Notes: generated by a model from the letters alone, not told the origin. DNA of 64,000 nucleotides from Flavobacterium gillisiae (GCF_900107635.1 NZ_FNRD01000001.1:124001-188000); one strand, 5' to 3'; shown: positions 8,940 through 18,142, counted from the stretch's first letter. Numbers and translations are program-made.

Positions 8940-10709
8940 TTATTTTATTTCGAAAATAACAGCTTCATAAGGTTGTAGTTCTAGACCTTTAGAAGATGTT
9001 GTGTAATTCCCTATCAGTAACTTTGCTGTTTTAAGGTTTATTTTTGTGTCTAATTTTGCCTTTTCACTTCTAAAGTTCAACATTACTAGTAATTTTTTAC
9101 CATCCAACTCTCTTGTGTAAGCATAGATATTAGGGTTTTTGGCATCTAATAAAGTGTATTTTCCATAAACTAAGACCTGATTGTCTTTTCGTAATTTTAC
9201 CATTTTCCTAAAATAATTTAGGACAGAATTTGGGTCGTTTTCTTGGGCTGTTGCATTTATAGAACTGTGATTGTCATTTACTTTTAACCAAGGTTCGCCA
9301 GTCGTAAAGCCTCCGTTTTTAGAATTATCCCATTGAAAAGGAGTTCGTCCATTATCTCTTGCTCCACCTGTTTTTTGGTCTTCGATAAATTGTTTCAAAT
9401 CACCTCCTGCATTTTGTACTTTTTCATATTCTGATAATGTTTCAATATCGCGGTAATCTTCAATTTTATTAAATTTAGCATTAACCATTCCTATTTCATC
9501 ACCATTATAGTAATAAGGTGTGCCTCTCATTGATAGTAGAAAGGTAGATAACATTTTAGATGATAATGCTCTGTATTGAGGAGAATCATTTCCCCAGCGA
9601 GAAGTCATTCTAGGTTGATCATGATTTCCTAAATAAATTGTTCCCCAACCTTTTTTGTCATAAACTGCGTCCCAGTCTGAATAGATTTTCTTGAAATCTA
9701 CTAGACTCCAGTTTGGATCCATTTTCTTGAAATAGCCAGGGATATATCCCAAGCTTGCACCATCAAAGTGATAGCCCATATTTAATTCTTTTCTTGCTGG
9801 ATCAACAAAGTTTAAAGCGGTTGATTTTAGCATTCCTGCACCTTCAGCCAGTGACATGACATCATACTTACTTAACACTTCTTTATTCATTTCTTGTAAG
9901 TAATCATGTAAATGGGGACCGCTAGCCATATATACATCCCATCTGCCTGCGTAGTTTTTATTTAATTCGTCTTGAGTAATTACTGGGAAAGTAGTGTCTT
10001 TTGCAATGAACGGGATTACATCCATTCGAAAGCCATCGATACCTTTTTTAAACCACCAATTCATCATACTGTAAATTTCTTGACGCAATTTTGGGTTTTC
10101 CCAATTCAAATCGGGTTGCTTATTGCTGAAATAGTGTAAGTAGTAAGAATCCGTCGTTTTGTCGTATCTCCAGCCACTACCATCTGCTTCAAAACTTCCG
10201 GGACGAAATGCAGGTGTACCTTTCTCTGCCGGCCACCAGTGGTAATAGTCTCTATATGGATTGTCTCTGGATTTTTTACTTTCTTGAAACCATTTGTGCT
10301 CGTCACTGCTATGATTGACCACTAAATCCATTACTAATTTCAAGCCTCTTTCATGCATTTCTGTTAGCAAAGTGTCAAAGTCCTCCATTGTGCCAAATTC
10401 CTTCATAATGGATTGATAGTCTGAAATGTCGTAGCCGTTGTCAGTATTTGGGGAGCCATAAATGGGATTCAGCCAAACGACATCTACCCCCAAACTTTTA
10501 ATATAATCCAATTTGGATATAATTCCTTTCAAATCGCCAACACCATCACCGTCAGTATCTTTAAAGCTGCGAGGGTAAATTTGATATACGACGGCTTCTT
10601 TCCACCATTTTTTTTCAATAGCAGCTTCTTTTTGCTGGGCGATTGTTGATTCATGAAGTAAGCAAGTAAAGAGTGATAGTAAAGCAAGTAGGGTTTTTTT
10701 TGGTTTCAT
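8940..10709 (-). CDS. Exported GH13 oligo-alpha-glucosidase (alpha-1,6-type active-site residue)
   Basis: A 589-residue paralogue of the preceding gene with its own signal peptide (cleavage after STIA). The catalytic residues are D230 (GFRMDV), E289 (SLAEGAG) and D364 (NHDQPRM), with QPDLN in region V. The nucleophile is followed by Val231, the residue associated with alpha-1,6 (isomaltose, isomaltulose) cleavage in oligo-1,6-glucosidases. The two paralogues therefore look like a complementary pair. This is the first gene of the leftward operon and lies back-to-back with the GH65 gene across a shared operator pair. The substrate is inferred from one residue and the subfamily only. Confidence 0.92.
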   Translation of the reverse strand: MKPKKTLLALLSLFTCLLHESTIAQQKEAAIEKKWWKEAVVYQIYPRSFKDTDGDGVGDLKGIISKLDYIKSLGVDVVWLNPIYGSPNTDNGYDISDYQSIMKEFGTMEDFDTLLTEMHERGLKLVMDLVVNHSSDEHKWFQESKKSRDNPYRDYYHWWPAEKGTPAFRPGSFEADGSGWRYDKTTDSYYLHYFSNKQPDLNWENPKLRQEIYSMMNWWFKKGIDGFRMDVIPFIAKDTTFPVITQDELNKNYAGRWDVYMASGPHLHDYLQEMNKEVLSKYDVMSLAEGAGMLKSTALNFVDPARKELNMGYHFDGASLGYIPGYFKKMDPNWSLVDFKKIYSDWDAVYDKKGWGTIYLGNHDQPRMTSRWGNDSPQYRALSSKMLSTFLLSMRGTPYYYNGDEIGMVNAKFNKIEDYRDIETLSEYEKVQNAGGDLKQFIEDQKTGGARDNGRTPFQWDNSKNGGFTTGEPWLKVNDNHSSINATAQENDPNSVLNYFRKMVKLRKDNQVLVYGKYTLLDAKNPNIYAYTRELDGKKLLVMLNFRSEKAKLDTKINLKTAKLLIGNYTTSSKGLELQPYEAVIFEIK

Positions 10710-10836
10710 ACAGTAATGATTTAATTGTAATTATAAAGTGGCTCTTAAGGTTGATTTCCGTTTTATCGGTTGTGATTGACTGCTATTGAGTAGAGTAATT
10801 TCTATATTTATTTCTGTATTTTGGCTTTCTTATTAA

Positions 10837-10871
10837 TCGATAACGTTATCGAAATATCGAAAACGTTATCG
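10837..10871. promoter_or_regulatory. Tandem LacI-type operators between the GH13 operon and the GH65 gene
   Basis: Site 1 is CGATAACGTTATCG at 10838-10851, a perfect palindrome that extends to 16 bp (10837-10852). Site 2 is CGAAAACGTTATCG at 10858-10871. Their centres are 20 bp apart, about two helical turns, so bound dimers would sit on the same face. Both have the central CG expected for LacI-family sites. They lie between divergent genes and can serve both. Confidence 0.85.
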
Positions 10872-10926
10872 ATACTAAAATTAAGGATCTTAAAGGGATA
10901 TTTAAATTTTTAAGAAATAAATGATT

Positions 10927-10934
10927 TAAGTTTG
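10927..10934 (+). promoter_or_regulatory. Putative -7 box (TAAGTTTG) for the GH65 gene
   Basis: It matches TAnnTTTG and is the same octamer as the one before susC. No good -33 element is visible 17-23 bp upstream, which would fit an activator-dependent promoter. The operator pair ends 55 bp upstream. Confidence 0.5.
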
Positions 10935-10958
10935 AAATTATTAATCAAAATTAAAATT

Positions 10959-12968
10959 ATGAATTCAAATTTAACGCAGCTTGTAATACTGATTTTGTTT
11001 ACTACATCCGTGTTTAGTCAAACGAAGTCAGATGAATGGAATCTACATGCATCTTCAAGGGAAAACTACTTTGGTGTGGCTATGGCCAATGGCCAAATTG
11101 GAATTGTTACTGATGATACACCATTAAAAACTAAAGAAATTATTTTAAATGGAGTCTATGAAGCAAGTCCAGAAAATGGGATTAGTAGAATTGTTAGAGG
11201 GATTGAGTTTCTTAACCTTCATTTGAATATAAATAATCAAGAAATAAGCTCTTCTACTATTGATAATTGGAGTCAGGTTGTTTCAATGAAAGAAGGAACT
11301 AGTACAACTTCTTTTAGCTTCAAAGATCTTGCGGTTATTGACTATACTATTTTGGCCAATAGAGCCATACCTTATTCAGCAATGGCAATTGTAGAAATCA
11401 CACCCAAAAAGGATATTGAAATAAATGCGAATAATTATATGGTTGTGCCTGATGAACTTAAAGAGGCTAAATGTCAATTTAGAGTATTAAAAGACAATCA
11501 ATACTTGATGCCAGTTTTTGGAACCACAGCAAAAACATTAAATGGTAAGCATACTATATCAGCTTCAACTACTTTTCTTTTTGACGGTCAAAGTGAAACA
11601 TTAAAGCAAACGGGTAATGAGGTGGGTTTTACAAAAAAATTAAAAAAAGGTCTAAAATACCGATTCGCTATTGCGGGCGGAATTTGTACATCCAAAGATT
11701 TTACCGATCCTCTAAATGAATCTGAAAGACAGCCCATCTTTGCATTACAAGAAGGGATTGATAATTTATTAAACCGTCATAAAAAAGCATGGGCTGAATT
11801 GTGGCGAACTGGAGACATACAAATCGAAGGGGATTTAGATGCACAACAGAGAGTCCGATTTGCCTTGTATAATCTGTATTCTTATATACGTCCGGAGACA
11901 AGGCAAAGCATTGCGCCAATGGGACTGTCTTCTCAAGGGTATAATGGGCATATATTTTGGGATTCTGAATTATGGATGTATCCATCACTTTTAGCATTAC
12001 AGCCTGATATGGCTAAATCTTGTTTGGATTACCGTTCTGACCGTCTTGGGAAAGCAAAACAGAAAGCAACTGTATATGGTTATAAAGGAGCAATGTTTCC
12101 ATGGGAGTCAGATGATACAGGAGAAGAAGCAACACCAACATGGGCTTTGACTGGAATTTTTGAACAACATATCACAGCTGATGTTTCGATAGCATTCTGG
12201 AATTATTATGCGTATACACAGGATAAGTCATGGCTTAAAAAAGAATGGAATGTATTGAAAGAAACGGCAGATTTCTGGGTAAGTAGAGTTGTTGAAAATC
12301 AAGACGGCAGTTATTCTATTCTTAATGTTGTAGGAGCAGATGAGTACGCTCAGCATGTAGATGATAATGCTTTTACAAATGCTTCGGCGATTGAATCCTT
12401 AAAAAACACAATCAAGGCGGCTACTATTTTAAATGAACCGGTTAATCCAAAGTGGGTCGCAATATCGGAAAAGTTAGCCATTCATACTAAAAACGGAATC
12501 ACGCAAAATTACAAGGGCTATAACGGAGAAATGATAAAACAAGCGGATGTTAATTTACTGGCCTACCCATTGCACGTGATTACTGATAAAAAGCAAATTG
12601 AAAAGGATCTAGAGTATTATGCAGCAAAGATTGATCCCAAAGATGGGCCAGCAATGGCGTCGGGAGTTTTGTCTGTATTGTATGCACGTATGGGTAATAG
12701 AGATAAAGCTTACGATTATTTTGTTAAATCGTATTTGCCAAACAGCAGACCGCCTTTTGGCGTTTTTTCTGAGTCGGCTAATAGTAGTAATCCTTATTTT
12801 GCAACAGGAGCAGGCGCAATGCTTCAAGCAGTTATTTATGGATTTGGAGGGGTAGAGCAAACTGATGAAGGTTTGAAATACAATAAAGGACTTTTACCAA
12901 AGCAATGGAAATCACTAAAAATTATAGGTTTAGGTCCAGACGATAAGACAATTACGATCGAGAAATAG
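10959..12968 (+). CDS. Exported GH65 glycosidase, hydrolase type (kojibiose hydrolase-like)
   Basis: A 669-residue GH65 enzyme with a signal peptide (MNSNLTQLVILILFTTSVFS-Q), hence periplasmic. The start is ATG 10959; the TTG 27 bp upstream overlaps the -7 box. The general acid is E462 in GADEY. At E605 (FGVFSESAN), where GH65 phosphorylases bind phosphate, there is a glutamate that can act as general base. This arrangement and the 143-residue spacing resemble my recollection of the alpha-1,2-glucosidase FjGH65A of Flavobacterium johnsoniae. No beta-phosphoglucomutase gene, the usual partner of inverting phosphorylases, lies nearby. I infer hydrolysis of an alpha-glucobiose. The exact linkage is unproven. 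Confidence 0.87.
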   Translation: MNSNLTQLVILILFTTSVFSQTKSDEWNLHASSRENYFGVAMANGQIGIVTDDTPLKTKEIILNGVYEASPENGISRIVRGIEFLNLHLNINNQEISSSTIDNWSQVVSMKEGTSTTSFSFKDLAVIDYTILANRAIPYSAMAIVEITPKKDIEINANNYMVVPDELKEAKCQFRVLKDNQYLMPVFGTTAKTLNGKHTISASTTFLFDGQSETLKQTGNEVGFTKKLKKGLKYRFAIAGGICTSKDFTDPLNESERQPIFALQEGIDNLLNRHKKAWAELWRTGDIQIEGDLDAQQRVRFALYNLYSYIRPETRQSIAPMGLSSQGYNGHIFWDSELWMYPSLLALQPDMAKSCLDYRSDRLGKAKQKATVYGYKGAMFPWESDDTGEEATPTWALTGIFEQHITADVSIAFWNYYAYTQDKSWLKKEWNVLKETADFWVSRVVENQDGSYSILNVVGADEYAQHVDDNAFTNASAIESLKNTIKAATILNEPVNPKWVAISEKLAIHTKNGITQNYKGYNGEMIKQADVNLLAYPLHVITDKKQIEKDLEYYAAKIDPKDGPAMASGVLSVLYARMGNRDKAYDYFVKSYLPNSRPPFGVFSESANSSNPYFATGAGAMLQAVIYGFGGVEQTDEGLKYNKGLLPKQWKSLKIIGLGPDDKTITIEK

Positions 12969-12988
12969 TTTTTAACATTTTGTATTAT

Positions 12989-13036
12989 TTGCCTCAATTA
13001 TATTCTTTCGAGTAAAATTGAGGCAATTTTATTTTT
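12989..13036 (+). terminator. Rho-independent terminator after the GH65 gene
   Basis: TTGCCTCAATT pairs with AATTGAGGCAA (11 pairs, 16-nt loop) and is followed by TTTTATTTTT. It insulates the GH65 gene from the SusCD promoter region. Confidence 0.88.
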
Positions 13037-13278
13037 AGTAATATTTTAAAAATTAGATTTGATTTTCAGTGTTTGGTTCGTATTGTGAAATGTTCGGGGG
13101 AATCGCATTTATATTGCGTATTTAGCAATAGTTTTTTACACAGCGTGCTTTTTTTGATAAAAACGCATCGTTTCTTCCGCTTTATTCGGGTTAAAATAAC
13201 ATAATGATTTAAATTTGATATAATTTTTACGTTGTACATAATTTTACAGCTAAATTTTTACTGGATTAATTTTAAAAT

Positions 13279-13312
13279 CGAAAACGTTTTCGGTATAGCG
13301 AAAACGTTGTAG
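13279..13312. promoter_or_regulatory. Tandem LacI-type operators upstream of susC
   Basis: Site 1 is CGAAAACGTTTTCG (13279-13292), a perfect 14-bp palindrome. Site 2 is CGAAAACGTTGTAG (13299-13312), a weaker half-conserved copy with its centre exactly 20 bp downstream. The pair ends 46 bp upstream of the -7 box of susC, outside the expected RNA polymerase footprint core, a place more typical of activation than of simple block. They fall in the only gap over 300 bp in the window (12969-13415). The remainder of it, about 13037-13278, shows nothing I recognise. Confidence 0.85.
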
Positions 13313-13314
13313 TT

Positions 13315-13351
13315 GACAACTTCTTAAAGTTGTCTTAAAGTTATCTTAAAA
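13315..13351. repeat. Perfect inverted repeat and three 11-bp direct repeats in the susC promoter
   Basis: GACAACTT (13315-13322) and AAGTTGTC (13327-13334) form an inverted repeat around CTTA. Overlapping it are three 11-bp units, ACTTCTTAAAG (13319-13329), TTGTCTTAAAG (13330-13340) and TTATCTTAAAA (13341-13351). They are phased to the helix and fill the -33 region. This could be a site for a second regulator; the base sequence alone does not prove it. Confidence 0.5.
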
Positions 13352-13358
13352 TTTTTAC

Positions 13359-13366
13359 TAAGTTTG
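13359..13366 (+). promoter_or_regulatory. Putative -7 box (TAAGTTTG) of the susCD operon
   Basis: It matches TAnnTTTG and is identical to the box before the GH65 gene. A start near 13372 would leave a leader of about 45 nt. No -33 TTTG is seen at normal spacing. Confidence 0.5.
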
Positions 13367-13415
13367 AACTTAATAAAAAACCAAACTAAATTATTAACCA
13401 ACTTATTTATTACCT

Positions 13416-16400
13416 ATGAAAAATAGTCTAACCAAAGGCTTGATGGTGTTTCTAATGATACTTTGTACCAGTTTGACATATTCGCAAGAAGTGTCCGGTA
13501 AAGTATCTGATTCTAGTGGGCCACTTCCTGGTGCTTCAATACTAGTTAAAGGAACAACAAATGCAACGCAATCAGATCTTGATGGAAAATTTACCATCGG
13601 AAACGTCGGGCCAAATGCAATTTTAGTTTTTAGTTACATTGGTCTTAAAACACAAGAAGTAAATGTAGCTGGAAAAACTTCAGTAAATGTTATTCTAAAA
13701 GAAGACTCAGCTGAATTAAAAGAAGTAGTCGTTATCGGTTACGGAACAGTTAGAAAGAAAGATGCTACTGGTGCAGTTGATCAAATCGGTGCCAAAGATT
13801 TTGATAATATTGCATCTCCATCACCAGCTCAGTTGTTGAGAGGTAAGGTGGCGGGAGTTCAGGTAACGCAGTCAAGCGGAGAACCGGGAAGTGGAATTGC
13901 AGTAAGAGTTCGTGGAAATTCATCTATTCGCTCTGGAAATGGACCGTTGTATGTTATTGACGGTGTGCCGTTAGATGGTGGTAATGTTTCCGCTGGCGGT
14001 GGACTTACGGCTAATAATGGTGCTCAGGATTTGGGGTCATCTTCTGCAAGAAACCCATTGAACTTTATTAATCAAAATGATATTGAGAGTATTAGTGTAT
14101 TGAAAGATGCTTCTTCTACGGCTATCTACGGTTCTCGTGGAGCTAATGGTGTAATTGTTATTACTACTAAAAAAGGAAAATCTAGCGTACCACAACTAAC
14201 TTACAGTACTTCTGTTACTTTTAGTAAGAAGGCAGGTAATTTCGGTGTGATGAGCGCTAATGATTTTGTTGCTGCAGGTGGTGATGATAAAGGTTCAAGA
14301 TCTTATAACTGGGAAGACGCTGTATTAAGAAATGGTTTTTCTATGAATCATGATTTATCTTTTAGTAAAACTACAGATAATTCGAATACAAGATTGTCTT
14401 TTGGAGCATCTAATACGGATGGAATTGTTAAAAATTCAGGTTTAGATAAATATTCGGCTTCGTTTTACAACTCTAATGATTTCTTTGATGGAGCTGTGAA
14501 AGTGGAGTCAAGAATTATTTATACTGCATTGAAAGATGAAACGACATTATTGTCTAATAATGCTGGTTATATTGGTAATTTAATTGGTACCGCATTATAT
14601 TGGAATCCAACATTGCCTATTTACAATGCGGATGGTACATATAATGTTATCAGTACCTCTTATTTGAATCCAGTTCAATTATTGAATTCTTATAAAGATT
14701 TTACGAACACTAGCAAGTTATTGGGAAGTATCAATACAACTTGGAAAATTAATAGTCATTTGAAATATCAATTTTTATTTGGTATTGAGAGTTCTATATC
14801 GGCTAGAAAAACACAGTTACTTCCATCTATCCAAATCTTGAATACAGCGCAAGCTGTTGTTCCCGGTACTGGAACAGATCCTGTGACGAATCCTGCTATC
14901 ACTAAATATGGTCAAGCGGCGATCGCTAATCAAAATAAATTTAACAAAACTTTTGAGCACACATTAAATTACAATAATGACATTAGTGATAATTTTAATT
15001 TAGATGCTTTAGCTGGATATTCTTACTATGACTATACTGCTGATGGTAATCAATCTTCAGGAATAGGTTACGATAGTGCGCAAACTAATTTAATTGATAA
15101 TATTGAAGGAGGTCTACAAAATGAATATAGAGTATCTTCTTATAGAAATAGAGTCGAATTACAATCTTATTTTGGAAGAATTAATGCTACCCTATATAAA
15201 AAATTAATTCTTACTGGAACAATAAGAGCTGATGGTTCAACTAAACTTGGAGTAAATAATAAATACGATTATTTCCCTTCTGTTGGTATCGCTTACAAAG
15301 TGGTCGATAATCACGAGGGCTTAGTTAATGACTTCAAAATTAGAGGGAATTATGGTATTACTGGAAATCAGGAATTTGCACCAAATTCTGCTATTGCAAG
15401 AGCTTCTTACGGGAATAATGGTTCTTTAAATTTAGATAGTAATTCCAATGCTGATTTAAAGTGGGAAACTACTAAATCTTACGGAATTGGAGCTGATTTC
15501 GAATTTCTTAATAATAGGTTGACAGGTTCTGTTGATTACTTCCAAAGAGATACTAAAGATTTAATTTTTCCAGTACCGGCTGCTGCTACTCAACCTGGAC
15601 CTCCATCACCTCGTTTTAAAAACTTAGCTGGTAATTTAATTAATAAGGGAATTGAGGTAGCTTTAAGTTATAAAATTATTAATAGTGAGGATCTTAATTG
15701 GGATATTTCTGGGAATGCCTCTTTCTTAAAAAATGAAATGACAAACTTTGCTGGATTCATCTCTACAGGGGGATTAAATGGTCAAGGATTGTCAGGAGCG
15801 TACGCACAAGTAATTACTAACGACAAACCAATTTACTCTTATTATATGTATGAATGGAGAGGGTATGATGCAAGTGGTAATTCTATTTATGCGGATGCTG
15901 CAGGAAATGATACGGGTTTAGGTACCGCTGCTAAAAAATTGCTAGACAAGCAACCTTTACCAAAAATTAATGTTGGATTTTCAACGGGTTTAAACTACAA
16001 AGGATTTGATGCAAGTGCATCTTTCTATGGTGCTTTTGGACATTATATCTATAATAATACATCGAATGCTTATTTCTTTAAAGGGGCATTCCTTGGAGGT
16101 AGAAACGTAACTCAAGAGGTTGCTACGTCTCCTCAAGCTGCAGGAGATCCTAACTCTCCTTCTACAAAGTATCTAGAAAAAGGAGATTTCTTAAGATTGG
16201 GTAATCTTAGTTTTGGATATACCCTTACAGGAAATTATTTGGAAAGAATCAAAGTTAAATCGGCTCGCGTTTTTGTAAATGCTGCTAATTTATTTGTCAT
16301 CACAAGTTATTCAGGAACAGATCCAGAAGTTGATACTGATAAATCTTTGAATGGTGTGCCTTCAGCGGGTATAGAATATCTATCTTATCCAAGAGACAAA

Positions 16401-16433
16401 AGTGTATCTGTCGGTCTTAACGTAACATTTTAA
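13416..16433 (+). CDS. SusC-like TonB-dependent outer-membrane transporter
   Basis: A 1005-residue TonB-dependent importer for oligosaccharides. A signal peptide (ending LTYS-Q) is followed by a carboxypeptidase-regulatory-like beta-sandwich (about residues 25-105), the TonB box (VVVIGYG), the plug (GKVAGVQV...NGPLYVIDGVPL...AIYGSRGANGVI) and a 22-strand-type barrel ending in SVGLNVTF, with the aromatic C-terminus required for barrel insertion. Length and layout are normal for the family. It lies 11 bp before the SusD-like gene and downstream of a LacI-type operator pair, which marks it as the importer of this alpha-glucoside locus. Confidence 0.96.
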   Translation: MKNSLTKGLMVFLMILCTSLTYSQEVSGKVSDSSGPLPGASILVKGTTNATQSDLDGKFTIGNVGPNAILVFSYIGLKTQEVNVAGKTSVNVILKEDSAELKEVVVIGYGTVRKKDATGAVDQIGAKDFDNIASPSPAQLLRGKVAGVQVTQSSGEPGSGIAVRVRGNSSIRSGNGPLYVIDGVPLDGGNVSAGGGLTANNGAQDLGSSSARNPLNFINQNDIESISVLKDASSTAIYGSRGANGVIVITTKKGKSSVPQLTYSTSVTFSKKAGNFGVMSANDFVAAGGDDKGSRSYNWEDAVLRNGFSMNHDLSFSKTTDNSNTRLSFGASNTDGIVKNSGLDKYSASFYNSNDFFDGAVKVESRIIYTALKDETTLLSNNAGYIGNLIGTALYWNPTLPIYNADGTYNVISTSYLNPVQLLNSYKDFTNTSKLLGSINTTWKINSHLKYQFLFGIESSISARKTQLLPSIQILNTAQAVVPGTGTDPVTNPAITKYGQAAIANQNKFNKTFEHTLNYNNDISDNFNLDALAGYSYYDYTADGNQSSGIGYDSAQTNLIDNIEGGLQNEYRVSSYRNRVELQSYFGRINATLYKKLILTGTIRADGSTKLGVNNKYDYFPSVGIAYKVVDNHEGLVNDFKIRGNYGITGNQEFAPNSAIARASYGNNGSLNLDSNSNADLKWETTKSYGIGADFEFLNNRLTGSVDYFQRDTKDLIFPVPAAATQPGPPSPRFKNLAGNLINKGIEVALSYKIINSEDLNWDISGNASFLKNEMTNFAGFISTGGLNGQGLSGAYAQVITNDKPIYSYYMYEWRGYDASGNSIYADAAGNDTGLGTAAKKLLDKQPLPKINVGFSTGLNYKGFDASASFYGAFGHYIYNNTSNAYFFKGAFLGGRNVTQEVATSPQAAGDPNSPSTKYLEKGDFLRLGNLSFGYTLTGNYLERIKVKSARVFVNAANLFVITSYSGTDPEVDTDKSLNGVPSAGIEYLSYPRDKSVSVGLNVTF

Positions 16434-16444
16434 TTAAAAAAACG

Positions 16445-17986
16445 ATGAAAAGAATTAATATTATAAAAGGCATCTTATTAACTAGTACGATTGTACTAGG
16501 GGTGAGTTGTACAAATCTAGACGAAGAAGTATTAGACGGTGTTGTTGTCTCTAATACTGGCGGAGGAACAGTAAATACTTCATCCTTATTGACTAGTGCT
16601 TATGAAGGATTGAGAGGTTTTGAAACACAAGGACAAATGTTCGCATTGGATGAAATGTCAACAGATGCATTAGTTGGACCTACCCGTGGAGGTGACTGGG
16701 ATGACAATGCAACATGGAGACAGATTCACGTGCATACATGGGCTCCAGATCACGTTGAGGTAAGAAATGCATGGAATGCTTTATTGTCTCAAGTATACAA
16801 TTGTAATTTAGTTATTGAAAATGGTTCTGCAGCTGAGGTTTCACAAGCACGATTCTTGCGAGCATTCTATTACTATAATGTAATTGACCTGTTTGGACAA
16901 GTGCCTTATAGAGAAGTAGGTTCTGCTTTAGAGGATGACCCTAAAGTATGGACAAGAATAGAAGCTACAGATTTTGTTATCAGTGAATTAGAAGCAGTAA
17001 TTTCACAGTTACCTGCAAAAGTTGTTGGTAATACTGGGATTGCAAATGCAGATGCAGCACATTTTTTATTGGCCAAACTGTATTTAAATAAAGGTGTATT
17101 TAAAGCCGCAGCTCCTGCAGGACCTTATACTTTTGAAGCTGCAGATATGACAAAAGTTGTAACTCATGTAAATGCTATAAACAGTTCATTAGCTGGTGAT
17201 TATTGGGATAATTTCAAGCCTAGTAATGACACTTCTCCAGAAATATTATTCTCTTCTAAAAATGTTAGAGGTGGTGCTGGAGGAGGAATTCAGTTCCAAT
17301 GGAGAATGGGAATGCATTACAATCAAACGCCAGATGGATGGAATGGTTTTGCTACTGTAGCTGAATACTATGATAAATTTAATCCAAATGATAGACGTAT
17401 TAAAAACAATGATGCTGCGATAATTACTGCATTTGGTAATCCAACTGGATTTCAAATTGGTCAAATATATAAGCCTGGAGGGACTGAAATCGCTCGTGAT
17501 AGAATTAAAAATGATGCTAACCCACTTGGCCAGCCATTAATTTTCACTAAAGCTTTGACTTTAATTACGAGTGGAGCTACATTGGAATCTGCAGGTGTTA
17601 GAGGGCAAAAATATATTCCAGATGTTCAAAATTTAGGAGCTCCTGATAATGATTATGTATTTATGAGGTATTCAGATGCTTTGATGATGAAAGCGGAAGC
17701 TATTGCTAGAGGAGGTTCAGGAACAAATGACGTTGCTAAATTAGCGCAAATTGTTTCAAGATCTGGACAAGTAGCAGTTTTTCCTACTACTCTTGATGGA
17801 ATCTATCTTGAAAGATCTAAAGAATTATGGTGGGAAGGATGGAGAAGAAATGATATGGTACGTTTTGGTAAATTCTTAGCAGCAAGAGAGTTGAAGCCAT
17901 ACGTTTCGGATAATAAATATATATTATTCCCAATTCCAGCAGATGCTTTGTTTAATGCAAACTTAAAGCAAAACCCTGGTTACTAA
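16445..17986 (+). CDS. SusD/RagB-like surface glycan-binding lipoprotein
   Basis: A 513-residue lipoprotein with lipobox GVSC and acidic residues soon after the lipidated cysteine (CTNLDEE), which is typical of surface-exposed lipoproteins in the phylum. It shows the SusD fold pattern: TPR-like helices in the first half (ARFLRAFYYYNVIDLFGQVP), the long variable ligand-binding middle and the conserved end (YLERSKELWWEGWRRNDMVRFGKF, then LFPIPADALFNAN..QNPGY). It caps the SusC barrel and captures sugar. It shares the operon with susC and ends at a terminator. Confidence 0.96.
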   Translation: MKRINIIKGILLTSTIVLGVSCTNLDEEVLDGVVVSNTGGGTVNTSSLLTSAYEGLRGFETQGQMFALDEMSTDALVGPTRGGDWDDNATWRQIHVHTWAPDHVEVRNAWNALLSQVYNCNLVIENGSAAEVSQARFLRAFYYYNVIDLFGQVPYREVGSALEDDPKVWTRIEATDFVISELEAVISQLPAKVVGNTGIANADAAHFLLAKLYLNKGVFKAAAPAGPYTFEAADMTKVVTHVNAINSSLAGDYWDNFKPSNDTSPEILFSSKNVRGGAGGGIQFQWRMGMHYNQTPDGWNGFATVAEYYDKFNPNDRRIKNNDAAIITAFGNPTGFQIGQIYKPGGTEIARDRIKNDANPLGQPLIFTKALTLITSGATLESAGVRGQKYIPDVQNLGAPDNDYVFMRYSDALMMKAEAIARGGSGTNDVAKLAQIVSRSGQVAVFPTTLDGIYLERSKELWWEGWRRNDMVRFGKFLAARELKPYVSDNKYILFPIPADALFNANLKQNPGY

Positions 17987-18023
17987 GGATTGTTTTACAA
18001 TTTTATGTTTTGAGTTAGTTATA

Positions 18024-18051
18024 GAGAGGGTACTTGTTACCCTCTTTATTT
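18024..18051 (+). terminator. Terminator after susCD
   Basis: GAGGGTA and TACCCTC (18026-18032 and 18038-18044) form a stem with a 5-nt loop, extended by A-T and G-T pairs and followed by TTTATTTTAT. It separates susCD from the FG-GAP genes, which probably have their own start or rely on read-through. Confidence 0.85.
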
Positions 18052-18142
18052 TATACGCTATTTTGTTATTTTATTCAGTAAATATTATATAAATTAGGGC
18101 TCTGTATCTTTTGAGATTTCCTAACCAAACACTTCTTATAAT

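Noticed and set aside
7182..10709. GH13 pair as sucrose isomerases (trehalulose or isomaltulose synthases)
   Set aside because: The RLDRD-type isomerisation loop motif is not seen in either protein.
10959..12968. GH65 as maltose phosphorylase
   Set aside because: Signal peptide, glutamate at the phosphate position and lack of a beta-phosphoglucomutase gene favour a hydrolase.
13314..13342. Sigma70-like TTGACA plus TAAAGT upstream of susC
   Set aside because: Bacteroidota primary sigma factors use TAnnTTTG-type promoters; the TTGACA is part of an inverted repeat and the -10 match is poor.
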